Source of the DNA: Gp1-AA122 sp036378535 | GTDB taxonomy: Bacteria; Acidobacteriota; Terriglobia; Terriglobales; Acidobacteriaceae | Direction of reading: 5' to 3' | NCBI GenBank assembly: GCA_036378535.1 | Contig: DASUWH010000075.1 | Coordinates: 1 to 64,000, forward strand | Length of the DNA: 64,000 bases | Position numbers and translations under genes: made by a program | In this document: piece by piece, positions 54,396-63,299 of the stretch | Numbering within the stretch: the first letter of the stretch is position 1 | Layout: each line of letters begins with the position of its first letter | Notes under the pieces: generated by a model | What the model was told of the DNA's origin: nothing | Database searches by the model: none | Seen by the model: the letters and a program-made list of their open reading frames with translations, nothing else

Positions 54396-55157
54396 ATGAA
54401 TTACTCACCAGCCCGTCTTACGGTCCGCCGTGGTACCTTTTCTGCGTGCCTCAAACTCGCTACCGTAGTTCTGCTGGCTTTCGTCTGCAGTGCCTGTGGC
54501 AGCAAGCCTGTGGCCAAGCTGCCGCCGCCACCGCCTCCGCCTGTCCCCACAGCCACAGTTGAGGCTGCTCCTTCCACCTTGCAGCCGGGGCAGAGTGCGG
54601 TTCTGACCTGGAAGACGGAGAATGCCACCGACATCAAGTTAGAACCCATCGGCACTGTTGAGGCGAGCGGTTCGAAAACTGTGACCCCTTCCGATTCCGT
54701 CACCTATCGAATCGTCGCAAAGGGTCCGGGCGGACAGCAGGAGGCATCGGTCCGCGTCACTGTGATGCCCGCGGCAACCGCAGCGCCCAAGGCAGAAGAT
54801 GAGCTATTTTCCGCGGCCAGCGCTCGCCAGGATGTGTTCTTTGATACGGACGAATATTCTGTTCGTGCCGACCAGGAGCCCACGGTCGTAAGTGACGCAT
54901 CTTTCCTTAAGGCGCATCCGGATCTGCATGTGCTTATCGAAGGCCACTGCGACGAGTTAGGCTCGATTGAATACAATCTCGCTCTTGGCGAAAGCCGCGC
55001 CCAGACGGTGAAGAGCATGCTCGTCAAAGCTGGCATCAGCCCTATGCGCATTGCTACCATTAGCTATGGCAAGGAGCGTCCGTTCTGCCGGGAAGAATCC
55101 GACCAGTGTTATCGGCAAAACCGGCGCGCACATATAGTCCCAACAGCTGAGCCTTAA
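54396..55157 (+). CDS. Pal-like OmpA-family lipoprotein with Ig-like N-terminal domain
   Basis: A 253-residue outer-membrane lipoprotein. The signal ends in a lipobox-like VCSAC (the Cys is the acylation site), then a Pro-rich stretch, an Ig-like domain (STLQPGQSAVLTWKTENATDIKLEPIG) and an OmpA/Pal peptidoglycan-binding domain (VLIEGHCDELGSIEYNLALGESRAQTVKSMLVKAGI, RRAHI). The Pal domain binds diaminopimelate in the wall. It starts 127 bases after the kinase gene and 30 bases before the TPR gene. No Tol genes are close, so it may not be the main Pal. Confidence 0.85.
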   Translation: MNYSPARLTVRRGTFSACLKLATVVLLAFVCSACGSKPVAKLPPPPPPPVPTATVEAAPSTLQPGQSAVLTWKTENATDIKLEPIGTVEASGSKTVTPSDSVTYRIVAKGPGGQQEASVRVTVMPAATAAPKAEDELFSAASARQDVFFDTDEYSVRADQEPTVVSDASFLKAHPDLHVLIEGHCDELGSIEYNLALGESRAQTVKSMLVKAGISPMRIATISYGKERPFCREESDQCYRQNRRAHIVPTAEP

Positions 55158-55187
55158 GTCGGATCGATTTCGGAGACATAGATACCA

Positions 55188-56375
55188 GTGCGGTACTTTT
55201 CCTCTCTCACAATTCTTGCGCTCGTTCTGTCGCTGTCAGCGCCGAACTCTCAGGCGTGGCAGGGAACCGTCGGCAGTGACGCATTTACCCAGGCGGTGGA
55301 TGCGTATAACGCGAACCGGTTTACGGATGCGCAGAATTTGTTCTCCACCGTCACCGGAGCGCACGCGCAAGAGGCGAAGGCGTACCTGGATAAAATTAGA
55401 TCGTACCGGGACGCTCTGGAAACAGCGCAGACCATGCTCAATCGCAGTCCCGACGAAATGGATAGCGGCAGCCTGCAGTTTGCGATTCGCCAGATTCAGC
55501 AAGCCATTGCTATCAAGCCGGATGGTCCTTATCATCCCGGCGATCTGCTGGCAAAAGCGAAAGCCCTGCAGGGCAAGGTCGCAGCCGCGGAGCAGGCAAG
55601 CGCTGCAAACCGCGACCAGGACTTCTGCCGTAAAGCGCTCGACGCGGCGAAAGCGCATCGCTACAAGGATGCAACGCGTCTCAGTTGTCTGGTTGCCAAT
55701 GATAATCCCGGATTCGCATGTGGCGGCGACGAGGCTGTACACGTGTGTCAGCAAATGGAAGAGCTGGAAGCCAGCCATCCCGGCGGCGGCAGCGCTGAAC
55801 CCCCGGCCCAAGTCGCCGCGTCCGATAAGTCTGACCAGTTTGAGAAAGCTCGCGCTGCCTACGAGGCCAATGACTTCGATCAAGCAAAGAAGTTGTTTCA
55901 GCGTGTCACGGGTGATCAAAAGCCGGAGGCAGGTGAATACCTCGACAAAATCGAGCGCTATCGGGTCGCCATGGAGCACGCCGCCAAACTGCTGCGCGCG
56001 GCCGATTATCAGGACGCTCGGTTAGCTTACCGGGAAGCGGCAGGTATTAAGCCAGGGGGACCGGGGAAGCCCGAAGAGCAGGCCGCCATCGTCGATCTGC
56101 AGCAGGGGATCGATGAGTTCTACTCCGGGCACTATGCTGAGGCGCAACAATATCTCTCGACTTACAACCAGGAGAACCCACAAAAGCCGGATCTGGCTCA
56201 CTTCTATGCGGGAGCCAGTAAGTTGGCGCAGTTCTATCTTAATGGAGGTCAGGACACCAGCCTACATGATGGCGCGCTCGACGAATTCCGGCAAGCCAGG
56301 AAAGCCGGATTTTCACCCCACGGCCAACCGGTTTCACCAAAGATATTATCTGCTTACCAGGAAGCTGCTGATTAG
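55188..56375 (+). CDS. Secreted TPR-like protein with internal duplication
   Basis: A 395-residue exported protein (signal peptide ending SQAW). Two halves are related: SDAFTQAVDAYNANRFTDAQ...YLDKIRSYRDALE in the first 90 residues and SDQFEKARAAYEANDFDQAK...YLDKIERYRVAME from about 215. The middle linker carries five Cys. The helical-hairpin pattern is TPR-like. It follows the Pal-like lipoprotein by 30 bases and probably belongs to the same unit, perhaps as a periplasmic partner of the lipoprotein. The start is GTG 55188. Confidence 0.75.
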   Translation: MRYFSSLTILALVLSLSAPNSQAWQGTVGSDAFTQAVDAYNANRFTDAQNLFSTVTGAHAQEAKAYLDKIRSYRDALETAQTMLNRSPDEMDSGSLQFAIRQIQQAIAIKPDGPYHPGDLLAKAKALQGKVAAAEQASAANRDQDFCRKALDAAKAHRYKDATRLSCLVANDNPGFACGGDEAVHVCQQMEELEASHPGGGSAEPPAQVAASDKSDQFEKARAAYEANDFDQAKKLFQRVTGDQKPEAGEYLDKIERYRVAMEHAAKLLRAADYQDARLAYREAAGIKPGGPGKPEEQAAIVDLQQGIDEFYSGHYAEAQQYLSTYNQENPQKPDLAHFYAGASKLAQFYLNGGQDTSLHDGALDEFRQARKAGFSPHGQPVSPKILSAYQEAAD

Positions 56376-56379
56376 TGTC

Positions 56380-58560
56380 TCACTGGGCCGAGGATGGCGC
56401 GCCCACGATCTTGGCGATATCGGGTTTCGCAAAGACCACGAAATAAGACTGCCCACCCTCTTGCGGCACTTGAATCGGGACCTTTTTGGTTTCCCCGCCC
56501 GGGCCGCTAACGCTCACATCGTATTCGCCGGCGGGAAGTGACAGTCGCAGCGGAGTCACCTCGTCTGGCCGAATCACTGATTGGTCTGTCCGCGACACAA
56601 TCGAGATTACTTTTCCCCAGGGTTCCGCATTGATTTCGGCATACGTGTCCCGATGCACGGGCGTCTGCGTTGTGGACTCTTGCGCAACCGGGTGGGCCTT
56701 GGGAACGTTGTTACTGGAAACGTGAATCCAGTACCAGGCGCCCACCGCTACTACAACCGCCAATGCACCCGCTAGCATGAAACCGCGACGGCCACTCGGA
56801 GGTGGTGGAAGAAATTCCCGCAGCTCTTCCGGAATCGCCGTCTCGTCTGTGGCGGTAGAGTTCCAGGAATCCCTCGTGCCAGCGAACCGATCGGCAGGCA
56901 AGGCTGCAGGTTCTTCGGGCGGCGCGGGAGATCGAAAAACCTCTGTAGCGCTGAATCGCTCCGGGCGCTGATCGGGCGCAGCGGGCGGGGGAACGGGAGC
57001 TCTATTTACTTGTAGATCATCGGCCCTGGGATCGCCTTCCAGGTCCCGACTTAGAGCTTCAAACTTCAGGCGCAGATCCTGGGGAACCCGCAGCGCCGAC
57101 CCCATGGCGCCTACCAGCGCTTCTCTGGCTTCCTGCCGCTGATTTAGGAACAGGAACATGCGCGCATCCGCCATTGCTTTTTCGACAACGTTAATCGCCA
57201 CGGCCGCCTGCTTTGCCTCAGTAGCAGCCTGATCCTTCCGGGACTGTTCCTGAATCTGTTTGGCGATGTTCTCGCCCAGCATGCGGCCCCGCGTGTCGAG
57301 TGCGCGCACGGCCAAGGCATCTTCGATGGCTCTCTTCGCCTGCTCCAATGCGCCCGCGTTCAGTGCCGCGGCAGCACGATCGAGGGCGCGGTTATAGTTC
57401 TGAACTGTGTGCTGTTCTTCTTGGACATTTTCGCGCAGATGCTGGAGGCCGGTGTCGTCGGGCTGCGCCTGCAATGCCTCATCCACCAAGGCCAGAGCGG
57501 TATCCAGGCGCTTATCTTTGAAGGCCTCCTCAGCCTGCGAACGCAATTCCAGCGCCGCCTGTTTGCGTTTCAGAGCCTCGATTTCTTTCTGCACATCGGC
57601 GAGGCGCTGCTTCCCGGTAGCATTGTCCGGATCCAGCGCCAGCGCCTGCGTTAAAGCCTTCAGGGCAGCATCGAAGTTGCGAGCCTTCACCTGCTGGTCG
57701 GCCTGATCCAGATACAGAGCCACTTGTTCTCGAGAAAGCTGTTGCTGAAGGCGCCGGAGGTCGAACCCGAATTCCTCGGCCGAGGAATACCGGTCCTCGC
57801 GCCGCTTGGCCAAAGCACGCTGCACGATGGGTTCGAGTTCCGGCGGGACTGTATTCAGATACTTGCCCAGGGGCGGCGCCGGCTCGTTCACAATCTTCAG
57901 CAAGGTGGAACCGGTGTCCTGCCCTTCGAAAGGCAGCGCTCCCGTCAGCAACTGGAAAAGCACTATGCCCGCCGAGAAGATGTCCGTCCGGCAGTCCAGT
58001 TCCGCGGTGCCATTCAGTTGTTCGGGAGACATATAAAAGATGCTCCCCATTACCAGCCCGGTACGCGTGAGCCGGTTTCCGCCCACATGAGCGATGCCGA
58101 AATCCACGATCTTAGCAGTGCCGTCATCGAGAGCCACGATGTTTGCCGGCTTGATGTCGCGGTGCACGATACCGCGGCTGTGGGCAAAGCTCAGGCCACG
58201 GCACACCTGGACCATGATGTTCAGCTTTTCTGGAATGGACAAGTCTTTGTCGGCGATGATGGCGTCTAAGCCTCGGCCCTCGAGATATTCCATCACCAGG
58301 TAGGGATATCCCTCCTGATCGCCCAGTTCATACAAGGTAACGATGTTCTGGTGTTGCAGGCTCCCGGTATATTTCGCTTCCCGGTAGAACCGGGCCAGGG
58401 CGTCGCCCTGGTCAAATGCCGAGGTCAGAACCTTGATGGCGACCCACCGTCCAATGCGGGGGTCAACCGCCTTGTAGACGACTCCCATTCCGCCCCGGCC
58501 GATGACCGACAGAATTTCATAGCGCCCAATGTGAGTAGGATTTGCTGCCGTTGTAGCCAT
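56380..58560 (-). CDS. Ser/Thr protein kinase with helical repeats, TM segment and short extracytoplasmic domain
   Basis: A 726-residue kinase, convergent with the TPR gene and four bases away. Kinase domain 13-275: GRGGMGVVYK, Lys43, HRDIKPAN (Asp135), DFG (Asp153), MSPEQ. Residues 285-480 are TPR/coiled-coil-like (LDQADQQVKARNFDAALKALTQALALDPDNA). A Pro-rich linker precedes a TM helix (about 594-616, FMLAGALAVVVAVGAWYWI). The final 110 residues form one beta domain (VTPLRLSLPAGEYDVSVSGPGG), PEGA-like. The start is ATG 58560. It may share signals with the giant kinase. Confidence 0.85.
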   Translation of the reverse strand: MATTAANPTHIGRYEILSVIGRGGMGVVYKAVDPRIGRWVAIKVLTSAFDQGDALARFYREAKYTGSLQHQNIVTLYELGDQEGYPYLVMEYLEGRGLDAIIADKDLSIPEKLNIMVQVCRGLSFAHSRGIVHRDIKPANIVALDDGTAKIVDFGIAHVGGNRLTRTGLVMGSIFYMSPEQLNGTAELDCRTDIFSAGIVLFQLLTGALPFEGQDTGSTLLKIVNEPAPPLGKYLNTVPPELEPIVQRALAKRREDRYSSAEEFGFDLRRLQQQLSREQVALYLDQADQQVKARNFDAALKALTQALALDPDNATGKQRLADVQKEIEALKRKQAALELRSQAEEAFKDKRLDTALALVDEALQAQPDDTGLQHLRENVQEEQHTVQNYNRALDRAAAALNAGALEQAKRAIEDALAVRALDTRGRMLGENIAKQIQEQSRKDQAATEAKQAAVAINVVEKAMADARMFLFLNQRQEAREALVGAMGSALRVPQDLRLKFEALSRDLEGDPRADDLQVNRAPVPPPAAPDQRPERFSATEVFRSPAPPEEPAALPADRFAGTRDSWNSTATDETAIPEELREFLPPPPSGRRGFMLAGALAVVVAVGAWYWIHVSSNNVPKAHPVAQESTTQTPVHRDTYAEINAEPWGKVISIVSRTDQSVIRPDEVTPLRLSLPAGEYDVSVSGPGGETKKVPIQVPQEGGQSYFVVFAKPDIAKIVGAPSSAQ

Positions 58561-58686
58561 GGGGCCGAACTCAAAACTGACCGGTGAACCGTGGGCGAGC
58601 CGAGGGGGTTGCCACCCACTAACCCTTCAGAGGCTACCAGCCTAGCACAGTTAAGAGCAAGGTGGTTGGGTCTGCCGCGAGCCTTC

Positions 58687-58740
58687 TGGTGCGAAAGGGG
58701 GGACTCGAACCCCCACGGTTTTACCCGCCAGATCCTAAGT
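58687..58740 (-). tRNA. 3' half of a tRNA-Leu(TAG), 5' half absent
   Basis: Read on the minus strand, this is the anticodon loop CTTAGGA (anticodon TAG), a Leu-type variable arm, the T arm GGGGGTTCGAGTCCCCC, and the acceptor CTTTCGC-A-CCA with encoded CCA. The 5' half (matching acceptor GCGAAAG, D arm) is not found in the next 100 bases upstream on that strand. A 3' half of this kind is the typical trace of an integrated element: the intact gene would lie to the right, outside the window. The gene is not functional in this form. Confidence 0.7.
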
Positions 58741-58940
58741 TCCTATCGAGCTTGGAATCAACAACTTACGAGCAGTTGCTAGCGAAGATTATGAATTGCG
58801 ACAAGTCATTATGGAGTAATTGTTTACGCGCGGTTTCCATAGACGTTTCGCCCACTCCGTAACACTCGGTAGGGTTTGCTGGTAGGCACAAAATTGGGCA
58901 CAGCGGCACCGGGATAAAGATCAGAACTCGTTATGGGAGA

Positions 58941-59117
58941 TTACTTCTTGCGGGCTGCCTTCCACTTCCGCCATCTCGCCCGCTGCGCCGCAGCTATGCG
59001 GGCTCGAGCCGCAGGTGAGAGATGCCGGCTGCCACCTCGCCTTCCGCGGCGCTCGGTTCCTGATAAACAGGGCAAGGCAGCAATCGTGGGGTCATCAGCC
59101 ACGAGAAGCCTTATCAA
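58941..59117 (-). CDS. Small basic protein with 'LSPAARARIAAAQRARW' tail
   Basis: A 58-residue frame from TTG 59117 (or 53 residues from GTG 59102). The C-terminus, LSPAARARIAAAQRARWRKW, is a pattern I recognise from the ends of several bacterial basic proteins that may bind nucleic acid. No strong ribosome-binding site is present and the frame has several Arg-rich low-complexity turns, so it may be a truncated gene. The 200 bases between it and the tRNA fragment hold nothing else I can support. Confidence 0.35.
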   Translation of the reverse strand: MIRLLVADDPTIAALPCLSGTERRGRRGGSRHLSPAARARIAAAQRARWRKWKAARKK

Positions 59118-59240
59118 CAGCTAACGCATGATTTCGTACGCTCGCCTGCTGCGCCTTCGCCCAGCTTCGATCCGTGCTTCCCATTGTTGAAAACGATCAG
59201 GGAACGGGAGTATTCTCCCGCAGGTCCGAGGATGTGCCCC

Positions 59241-60053
59241 ATGGCATTCGCTCAAACTGATGACGGAACGCGTATCGCCTATGAGAGCCACGGCAGTGGC
59301 GCCTTGAAGATTATTCTCCTGCATGGCTGGGGTGGATCAGCTTCCTACTGGCGCGATCTGGTCAGCTACTTAAATTTGGAAGGTCTGCAACTCATTGCGC
59401 CGAGCTATCGCGGGCACGGCGATTCGGACAAACCCACACAGGGTTATACGCTGGATGGATTCATCAAGGATGTGCTCGCGGCTGCCGATGCTGCGGGAGC
59501 ACAGCACTTTGTACTGGTCGGCTTCAGCATGAGCGGCAAGTTTGCTCAGTGCGTTGCTGCCGTTCACCCGGAGCGCGTGCTTGGACTCGTGCTCATCGCC
59601 CCGGTTCCAGCCAGCGAGTTTCCGGTTCCTGCCGACATGGCGAAGGCATGGTGCGATACACAGAGGGATCGAGAAGCCGCTTTTAACACCATCCTCGCGC
59701 CGTTCACAAGAATTGCGGTCAAACGTGAACTCACCGAATTGTTTTTAGATGACTTCGCCAAAGCTGCTCGCATCGCCTTGGAAGAGACACTGAACATGTG
59801 TGCGGTCTCATTTGTCGAGGAGGCGAACAAGATTCGGGTTCCCACGCTGGTGATAGCGGGAAGCTATGATCCGCTGCTGACGCCGGACATACTGAAAACG
59901 ACAATAATGTCCCAACTCGCGGGGGTAAGGATGGTCGCGCTGCCGTGCGGGCATGAAATCCCTCAGGAGATGCCGGAGCAGACGGCCGCACTACTGGAAG
60001 CATTCCTCTCTGGCATGGGGCATACTTTCCGTCCAGAAGCGGCCGCTGCTTGA
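59241..60053 (+). CDS. Alpha/beta hydrolase
   Basis: A 270-residue alpha/beta-hydrolase-fold enzyme. The oxyanion motif is LLHGWGGS (27-34). The nucleophile elbow is GFSMSG with Ser96, having Ser in the place of the usual Gly after x. The acid is in GSYDPLL and the His in PCGHEIPQEMP. Family members hydrolyse esters, amides or haloalkanes; the substrate is unknown. I chose ATG 59241 with GAGG nine bases before; ATG 59232 is a near alternative. It is followed by the second PIG-L gene after 109 bases. Confidence 0.85.
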   Translation: MAFAQTDDGTRIAYESHGSGALKIILLHGWGGSASYWRDLVSYLNLEGLQLIAPSYRGHGDSDKPTQGYTLDGFIKDVLAAADAAGAQHFVLVGFSMSGKFAQCVAAVHPERVLGLVLIAPVPASEFPVPADMAKAWCDTQRDREAAFNTILAPFTRIAVKRELTELFLDDFAKAARIALEETLNMCAVSFVEEANKIRVPTLVIAGSYDPLLTPDILKTTIMSQLAGVRMVALPCGHEIPQEMPEQTAALLEAFLSGMGHTFRPEAAAA

Positions 60054-60162
60054 AACTCTATTTGCAAGAACAACCACTAAGAGCCGCGACTTTTCACGCT
60101 GAGTGCGATTGCGGGCGCACAACGGATCCCACGTTTATGATGTCTGGCCCGAGGTAAACCCC

Positions 60163-61104
60163 ATGTCGAAGCCACTCAAACGTCAGCTTTCTGCACTCTT
60201 TTGTCGGTACTCATTGTGCGTTCCGGGGGTGCTGATGTTGTTGTCATTCTGGGCATTACCCGCACAATCGCAAAGCCAGCCTGTGCGCGTGATCGCCTTC
60301 GGCGCACACCCTGATGACTGCGATCTCGGTGCCGGAGGGCTCGCCACCAAGTATGCATCGCTCGGCGATAAGGTGAAGTTTGTTTCGTTAACCAATGGCG
60401 ATGCTGGTCATCAGTTGCAACACGGGGAGGAACTCGCCAAGCGCCGCCGTGCCGAAGCGCAGGAAGCGGGGCGTCGCATCGGTATCGAATACGAGGTGCT
60501 CGATAACCACGATGGCAAGCTCTTGCCCACGCTCGACGTTCGCGAACAGGTTATCCGCGAGATTCGCCAATGGAAGGCCGACATCGTCATTGCACCACGC
60601 CCGAATGACTACCATCCCGATCACCGATATACGGGAGTTTTGGTACAGGATGCCTCGTACATGGTGATCGTGCCGGATTTGGTGACGGATACGCCGCCGC
60701 TAAAGCACAATCCGGTTTTCCTCTATTACAGCGACCGGTTTACGCGCCCGCAGCCCTTTCGTCCCGACATCGTGGTATCGATCGACGACGTTTTCGAGAA
60801 GAAGATCAACATGCTGGATGCCCACACTTCGCAATTTTATGAGTGGTTGCCGTGGACGACGGGACAGTTGGAGCAGGTGCCAAAAGATCCCATGGAGCGC
60901 AAGAAGTGGCTGTCCTCGCAAATAGCGGAAAGGAGCAGAGTACAGCCTGACTGGCGCGAGGCATTAGAGAAACGCTACGGTGCGCAAGCAGGCGGTATTC
61001 AGCATGCGGAGGCCTTCGAGATCACTGAATACGGGCATCAGCCCAGCGAGGAAGAGAATCGCAGGCTGTTCCCATTCCTTTCGGAGACGACGACAGTACC
61101 TTAA
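60163..61104 (+). CDS. Exported PIG-L family deacetylase
   Basis: A 313-residue PIG-L/LmbE-type zinc deacetylase, with a hydrophobic export segment at about 15-33. The first metal motif AHPDDCDLGAGG is at 48-59; the second is YHPDHRYTG. Such enzymes deacetylate N-acetylglucosaminyl groups in glycans or small molecules. The ATG is supported by GAGGTAA five bases upstream; the frame up to 60103 adds no signal-like residues. It is the second PIG-L gene in the window and much shorter than the first. No partner is obvious. Confidence 0.85.
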   Translation: MSKPLKRQLSALFCRYSLCVPGVLMLLSFWALPAQSQSQPVRVIAFGAHPDDCDLGAGGLATKYASLGDKVKFVSLTNGDAGHQLQHGEELAKRRRAEAQEAGRRIGIEYEVLDNHDGKLLPTLDVREQVIREIRQWKADIVIAPRPNDYHPDHRYTGVLVQDASYMVIVPDLVTDTPPLKHNPVFLYYSDRFTRPQPFRPDIVVSIDDVFEKKINMLDAHTSQFYEWLPWTTGQLEQVPKDPMERKKWLSSQIAERSRVQPDWREALEKRYGAQAGGIQHAEAFEITEYGHQPSEEENRRLFPFLSETTTVP

Positions 61105-61120
61105 AATATTAGGAGATAGC

Positions 61121-61375
61121 TCAATCACCCTGCCGCAAGGCGCCACACTCCTTCACCTTTCCATCGATCGCCACCGCAACGAAGCGGCGAGTCTGCCTAT
61201 CCAGAAACTGGACGATCTGATGCCCTGTCCGAGCGAGCCGTCCCCAGCGGCTGGGCTTTTCTGGGTTCTGCTCAATCGCGTCGTACTCGCGGCCATTCAT
61301 CTGGAACGATAAGCCTACCAAGGGCTTACGCTGCGGCGCACAGGGATTCTTCAACCCTGCAACGTGCATCGTCAT
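61121..61375 (-). CDS. Small hypothetical protein (84 aa)
   Basis: An 84-residue frame whose translation looks protein-like: SFQMNGREYDAIEQNPEKPS, WGRLARTGHQIVQFLD, RRFVAVAIDGKVKE, suggesting a small alpha/beta fold. I do not recognise the family. The ribosome-binding site is weak; a start at 61369 is as likely. It lies downstream of, and on the same strand as, the membrane coiled-coil protein, 103 bases away. Confidence 0.45.
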   Translation of the reverse strand: MTMHVAGLKNPCAPQRKPLVGLSFQMNGREYDAIEQNPEKPSRWGRLARTGHQIVQFLDRQTRRFVAVAIDGKVKECGALRQGD

Positions 61376-61478
61376 GGTCGAATTTCACAGTGTGTTCGTG
61401 AATAATATGGCGGTTGCGCGAACTGCGGAATAGTCCCCTTCCGGCAGGTGAGGGCGCAGCTCAAGCAGATGGCCGAGC

Positions 61479-62369
61479 TCACTGAGATCGAGTCTTGGCA
61501 GGAACAGTTGTTTTCATCCGAAGCCCCGAACGAATGATGTAGATACTCCCGGAGGTCGCATCGGACGATCCAACCTGAAGAACGCAAGTGTGGCACCGGT
61601 ATGCAAAACTAATCGGTATGCGATTGAGGTCTTCAGGCGGGATCACCTCGAGCGTGATGGTCCTGAATGCTTCCATCGCGTGTATGTTGGTGAAGGGCGC
61701 GAACCGCACGGTTTCGCCCCATCCCTTCATGCGGGCGAACCTCTCTGGCTCCTTGGCGAACTTGCATCTGTCGCAGATGCGCAGGTTGATCTCGCCATCG
61801 GTCGCGTCCACTTCCGTCGGGTTCACCGCCGTGAGGTCCACGTGGACAGAGCCGTCGCTGTCGAGCGGGAGTGTCACTTGTTTGGACAGCACAGGCTTCG
61901 CGGGAGGGGGCGGGTTGGTGAACGGGAAGAACGTGAACGCCAGCTCCGCCTTCGGGCCTGGCGCCATCGCCTTCTGCGTCTTCAGCAGTTCCGCCTGCAC
62001 CTCGGCCAGCTTCTTCTGCAGCTTCTCGGTCTTCACCTCGGCCTTGAGGTCGCCCACTTGGTCGGACATCCGCTTAGACCATTCGGTGAACAACTTCGTG
62101 TTTTCCTTCTGCGCCCCGTTGGCGGCGCGGGCCTCCGCCCGGAGGGCACTCATCTGTTGTTCCGCTTTTTCGTCGGCCTTTCTCTTTTCTGCCTGGTCAT
62201 GCCGCAGGCTGACGATTGTTAACAGCCCCACAATGACGAACACTGTCGCCACCGTGTTTTTGAGCCATCGCTCCTTGTACTCGTGCCAGTTTTTTCTGAT
62301 CTCGACGCCGCCCAGAATGATCGCGCCGAGAGCTAGGGCATACGGAACCACATTGAAGAACCAAGACAT
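61479..62369 (-). CDS. Membrane protein with coiled coil, function unknown
   Basis: A 296-residue protein with two N-terminal TM helices (about 7-23 and 38-55), a charged coiled coil (about 57-135, RHDQAEKRKADEKAEQQMSA) and a beta-rich C-terminal domain with two Cys pairs (ICDRCKF and RCHTC). I do not recognise the family. ATG 62369 is chosen because it starts the first TM helix; the frame beyond adds 34 residues overlapping the divergent gene region. It faces a second unknown membrane gene, 90 bases away. Confidence 0.6.
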   Translation of the reverse strand: MSWFFNVVPYALALGAIILGGVEIRKNWHEYKERWLKNTVATVFVIVGLLTIVSLRHDQAEKRKADEKAEQQMSALRAEARAANGAQKENTKLFTEWSKRMSDQVGDLKAEVKTEKLQKKLAEVQAELLKTQKAMAPGPKAELAFTFFPFTNPPPPAKPVLSKQVTLPLDSDGSVHVDLTAVNPTEVDATDGEINLRICDRCKFAKEPERFARMKGWGETVRFAPFTNIHAMEAFRTITLEVIPPEDLNRIPISFAYRCHTCVLQVGSSDATSGSIYIIRSGLRMKTTVPAKTRSQ

Positions 62370-62459
62370 GATCCTTGCCACGAGTGTACTCCCGTGCCGC
62401 AAGCAACACTTAGTAAGTAGCCATCGGGTTGTTAGAATCAGGTTGTAAGCCATCCCAAC

Positions 62460-63290
62460 ATGATGAAGCAACTACCTGATATCGCGGCCTCTGTGGCATT
62501 CTGGGCATCCGTGGGGACCCTGTGGGGCGCCGCTGGCGCGTGGTTCACGTACGCTGGCGCGGCCAAAGAAGCGCGCCGCCAATTCCATGACGGCCTCATG
62601 AACCTGATTGCCGGGGTCGAGGCCGAGCTTGATTTGGTCAGTGCGTGGGCTAGTGGTGGAGAGGGAGACAAGGGATACCTGCTCTCGAAGACGCGGGTGC
62701 AACTCGTCAAAGAGCATCAAGACTGGTTTAACCCCAGCAGGATGATCTTCAAGTTCGACACGCCTGCACTCAGCAGCCTTACGAGCTCCCCGTACGCGAG
62801 GCCTGTTGGCGAACTCCTCCCCAGTTTCGTGCAGTTGAACCATGCTATCCGCCAACTGCTAGACTACATGGACCGCCTCCACGGGTTCGTCATGGGGTCC
62901 TTGGGCCTCTACCAGAGGGTCATGGAAAAGTTCGGAGCCAAAGACAATCCGCTGGCTCTCGCCGCCTCTCCGACGCCGATGGAGATTACGGTCCCGCTGG
63001 TGCACACGATTGAGTGGTCGCAGGACGAGAAGGTCTACATCAATCACATATTCATGATGAACGAGGGGATACATCAGAGAATCATCGGAAGCGAAGAAGG
63101 CCCTCCTGGATGTCTCTATCTCACGTTTCGAAAGGCGCGCAAGGAACTCGCAGACTTCAAGGCGAAGCACTTAACTCCGCAGAGAGCCCCCCGCTGGCAT
63201 TGGGCATTGCATATTGTTGCGGGTTTCTTCGTCGTAAGCGGTATTTGGCAGGTGCTACGCTGGTACGGTGCTTGGCCTAAGGGCTGGTGA
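62460..63290 (+). CDS. Membrane protein of unknown function (276 aa)
   Basis: A 276-residue protein with a TM helix at each end (about 8-32, IAASVAFWASVGTLWGAAGAWF, and 246-266, WALHIVAGFFVVSGIWQVLRW) and a helical, charged middle of about 210 residues, with no motif I know. Two adjacent ATGs (62460, 62463) are possible. It is divergent from the coiled-coil protein and could share a regulatory region with it. The pair is typical of accessory DNA rather than of the core genome. Confidence 0.6.
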   Translation: MMKQLPDIAASVAFWASVGTLWGAAGAWFTYAGAAKEARRQFHDGLMNLIAGVEAELDLVSAWASGGEGDKGYLLSKTRVQLVKEHQDWFNPSRMIFKFDTPALSSLTSSPYARPVGELLPSFVQLNHAIRQLLDYMDRLHGFVMGSLGLYQRVMEKFGAKDNPLALAASPTPMEITVPLVHTIEWSQDEKVYINHIFMMNEGIHQRIIGSEEGPPGCLYLTFRKARKELADFKAKHLTPQRAPRWHWALHIVAGFFVVSGIWQVLRWYGAWPKGW

Positions 63291-63299
63291 ATCCTCTTG

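Noticed and set aside
58662..58862. Plus-strand frame reading RKGGLEPPRFYPPDPK
   Set aside because: It is the antisense translation of the tRNA-Leu fragment, a common artefact.
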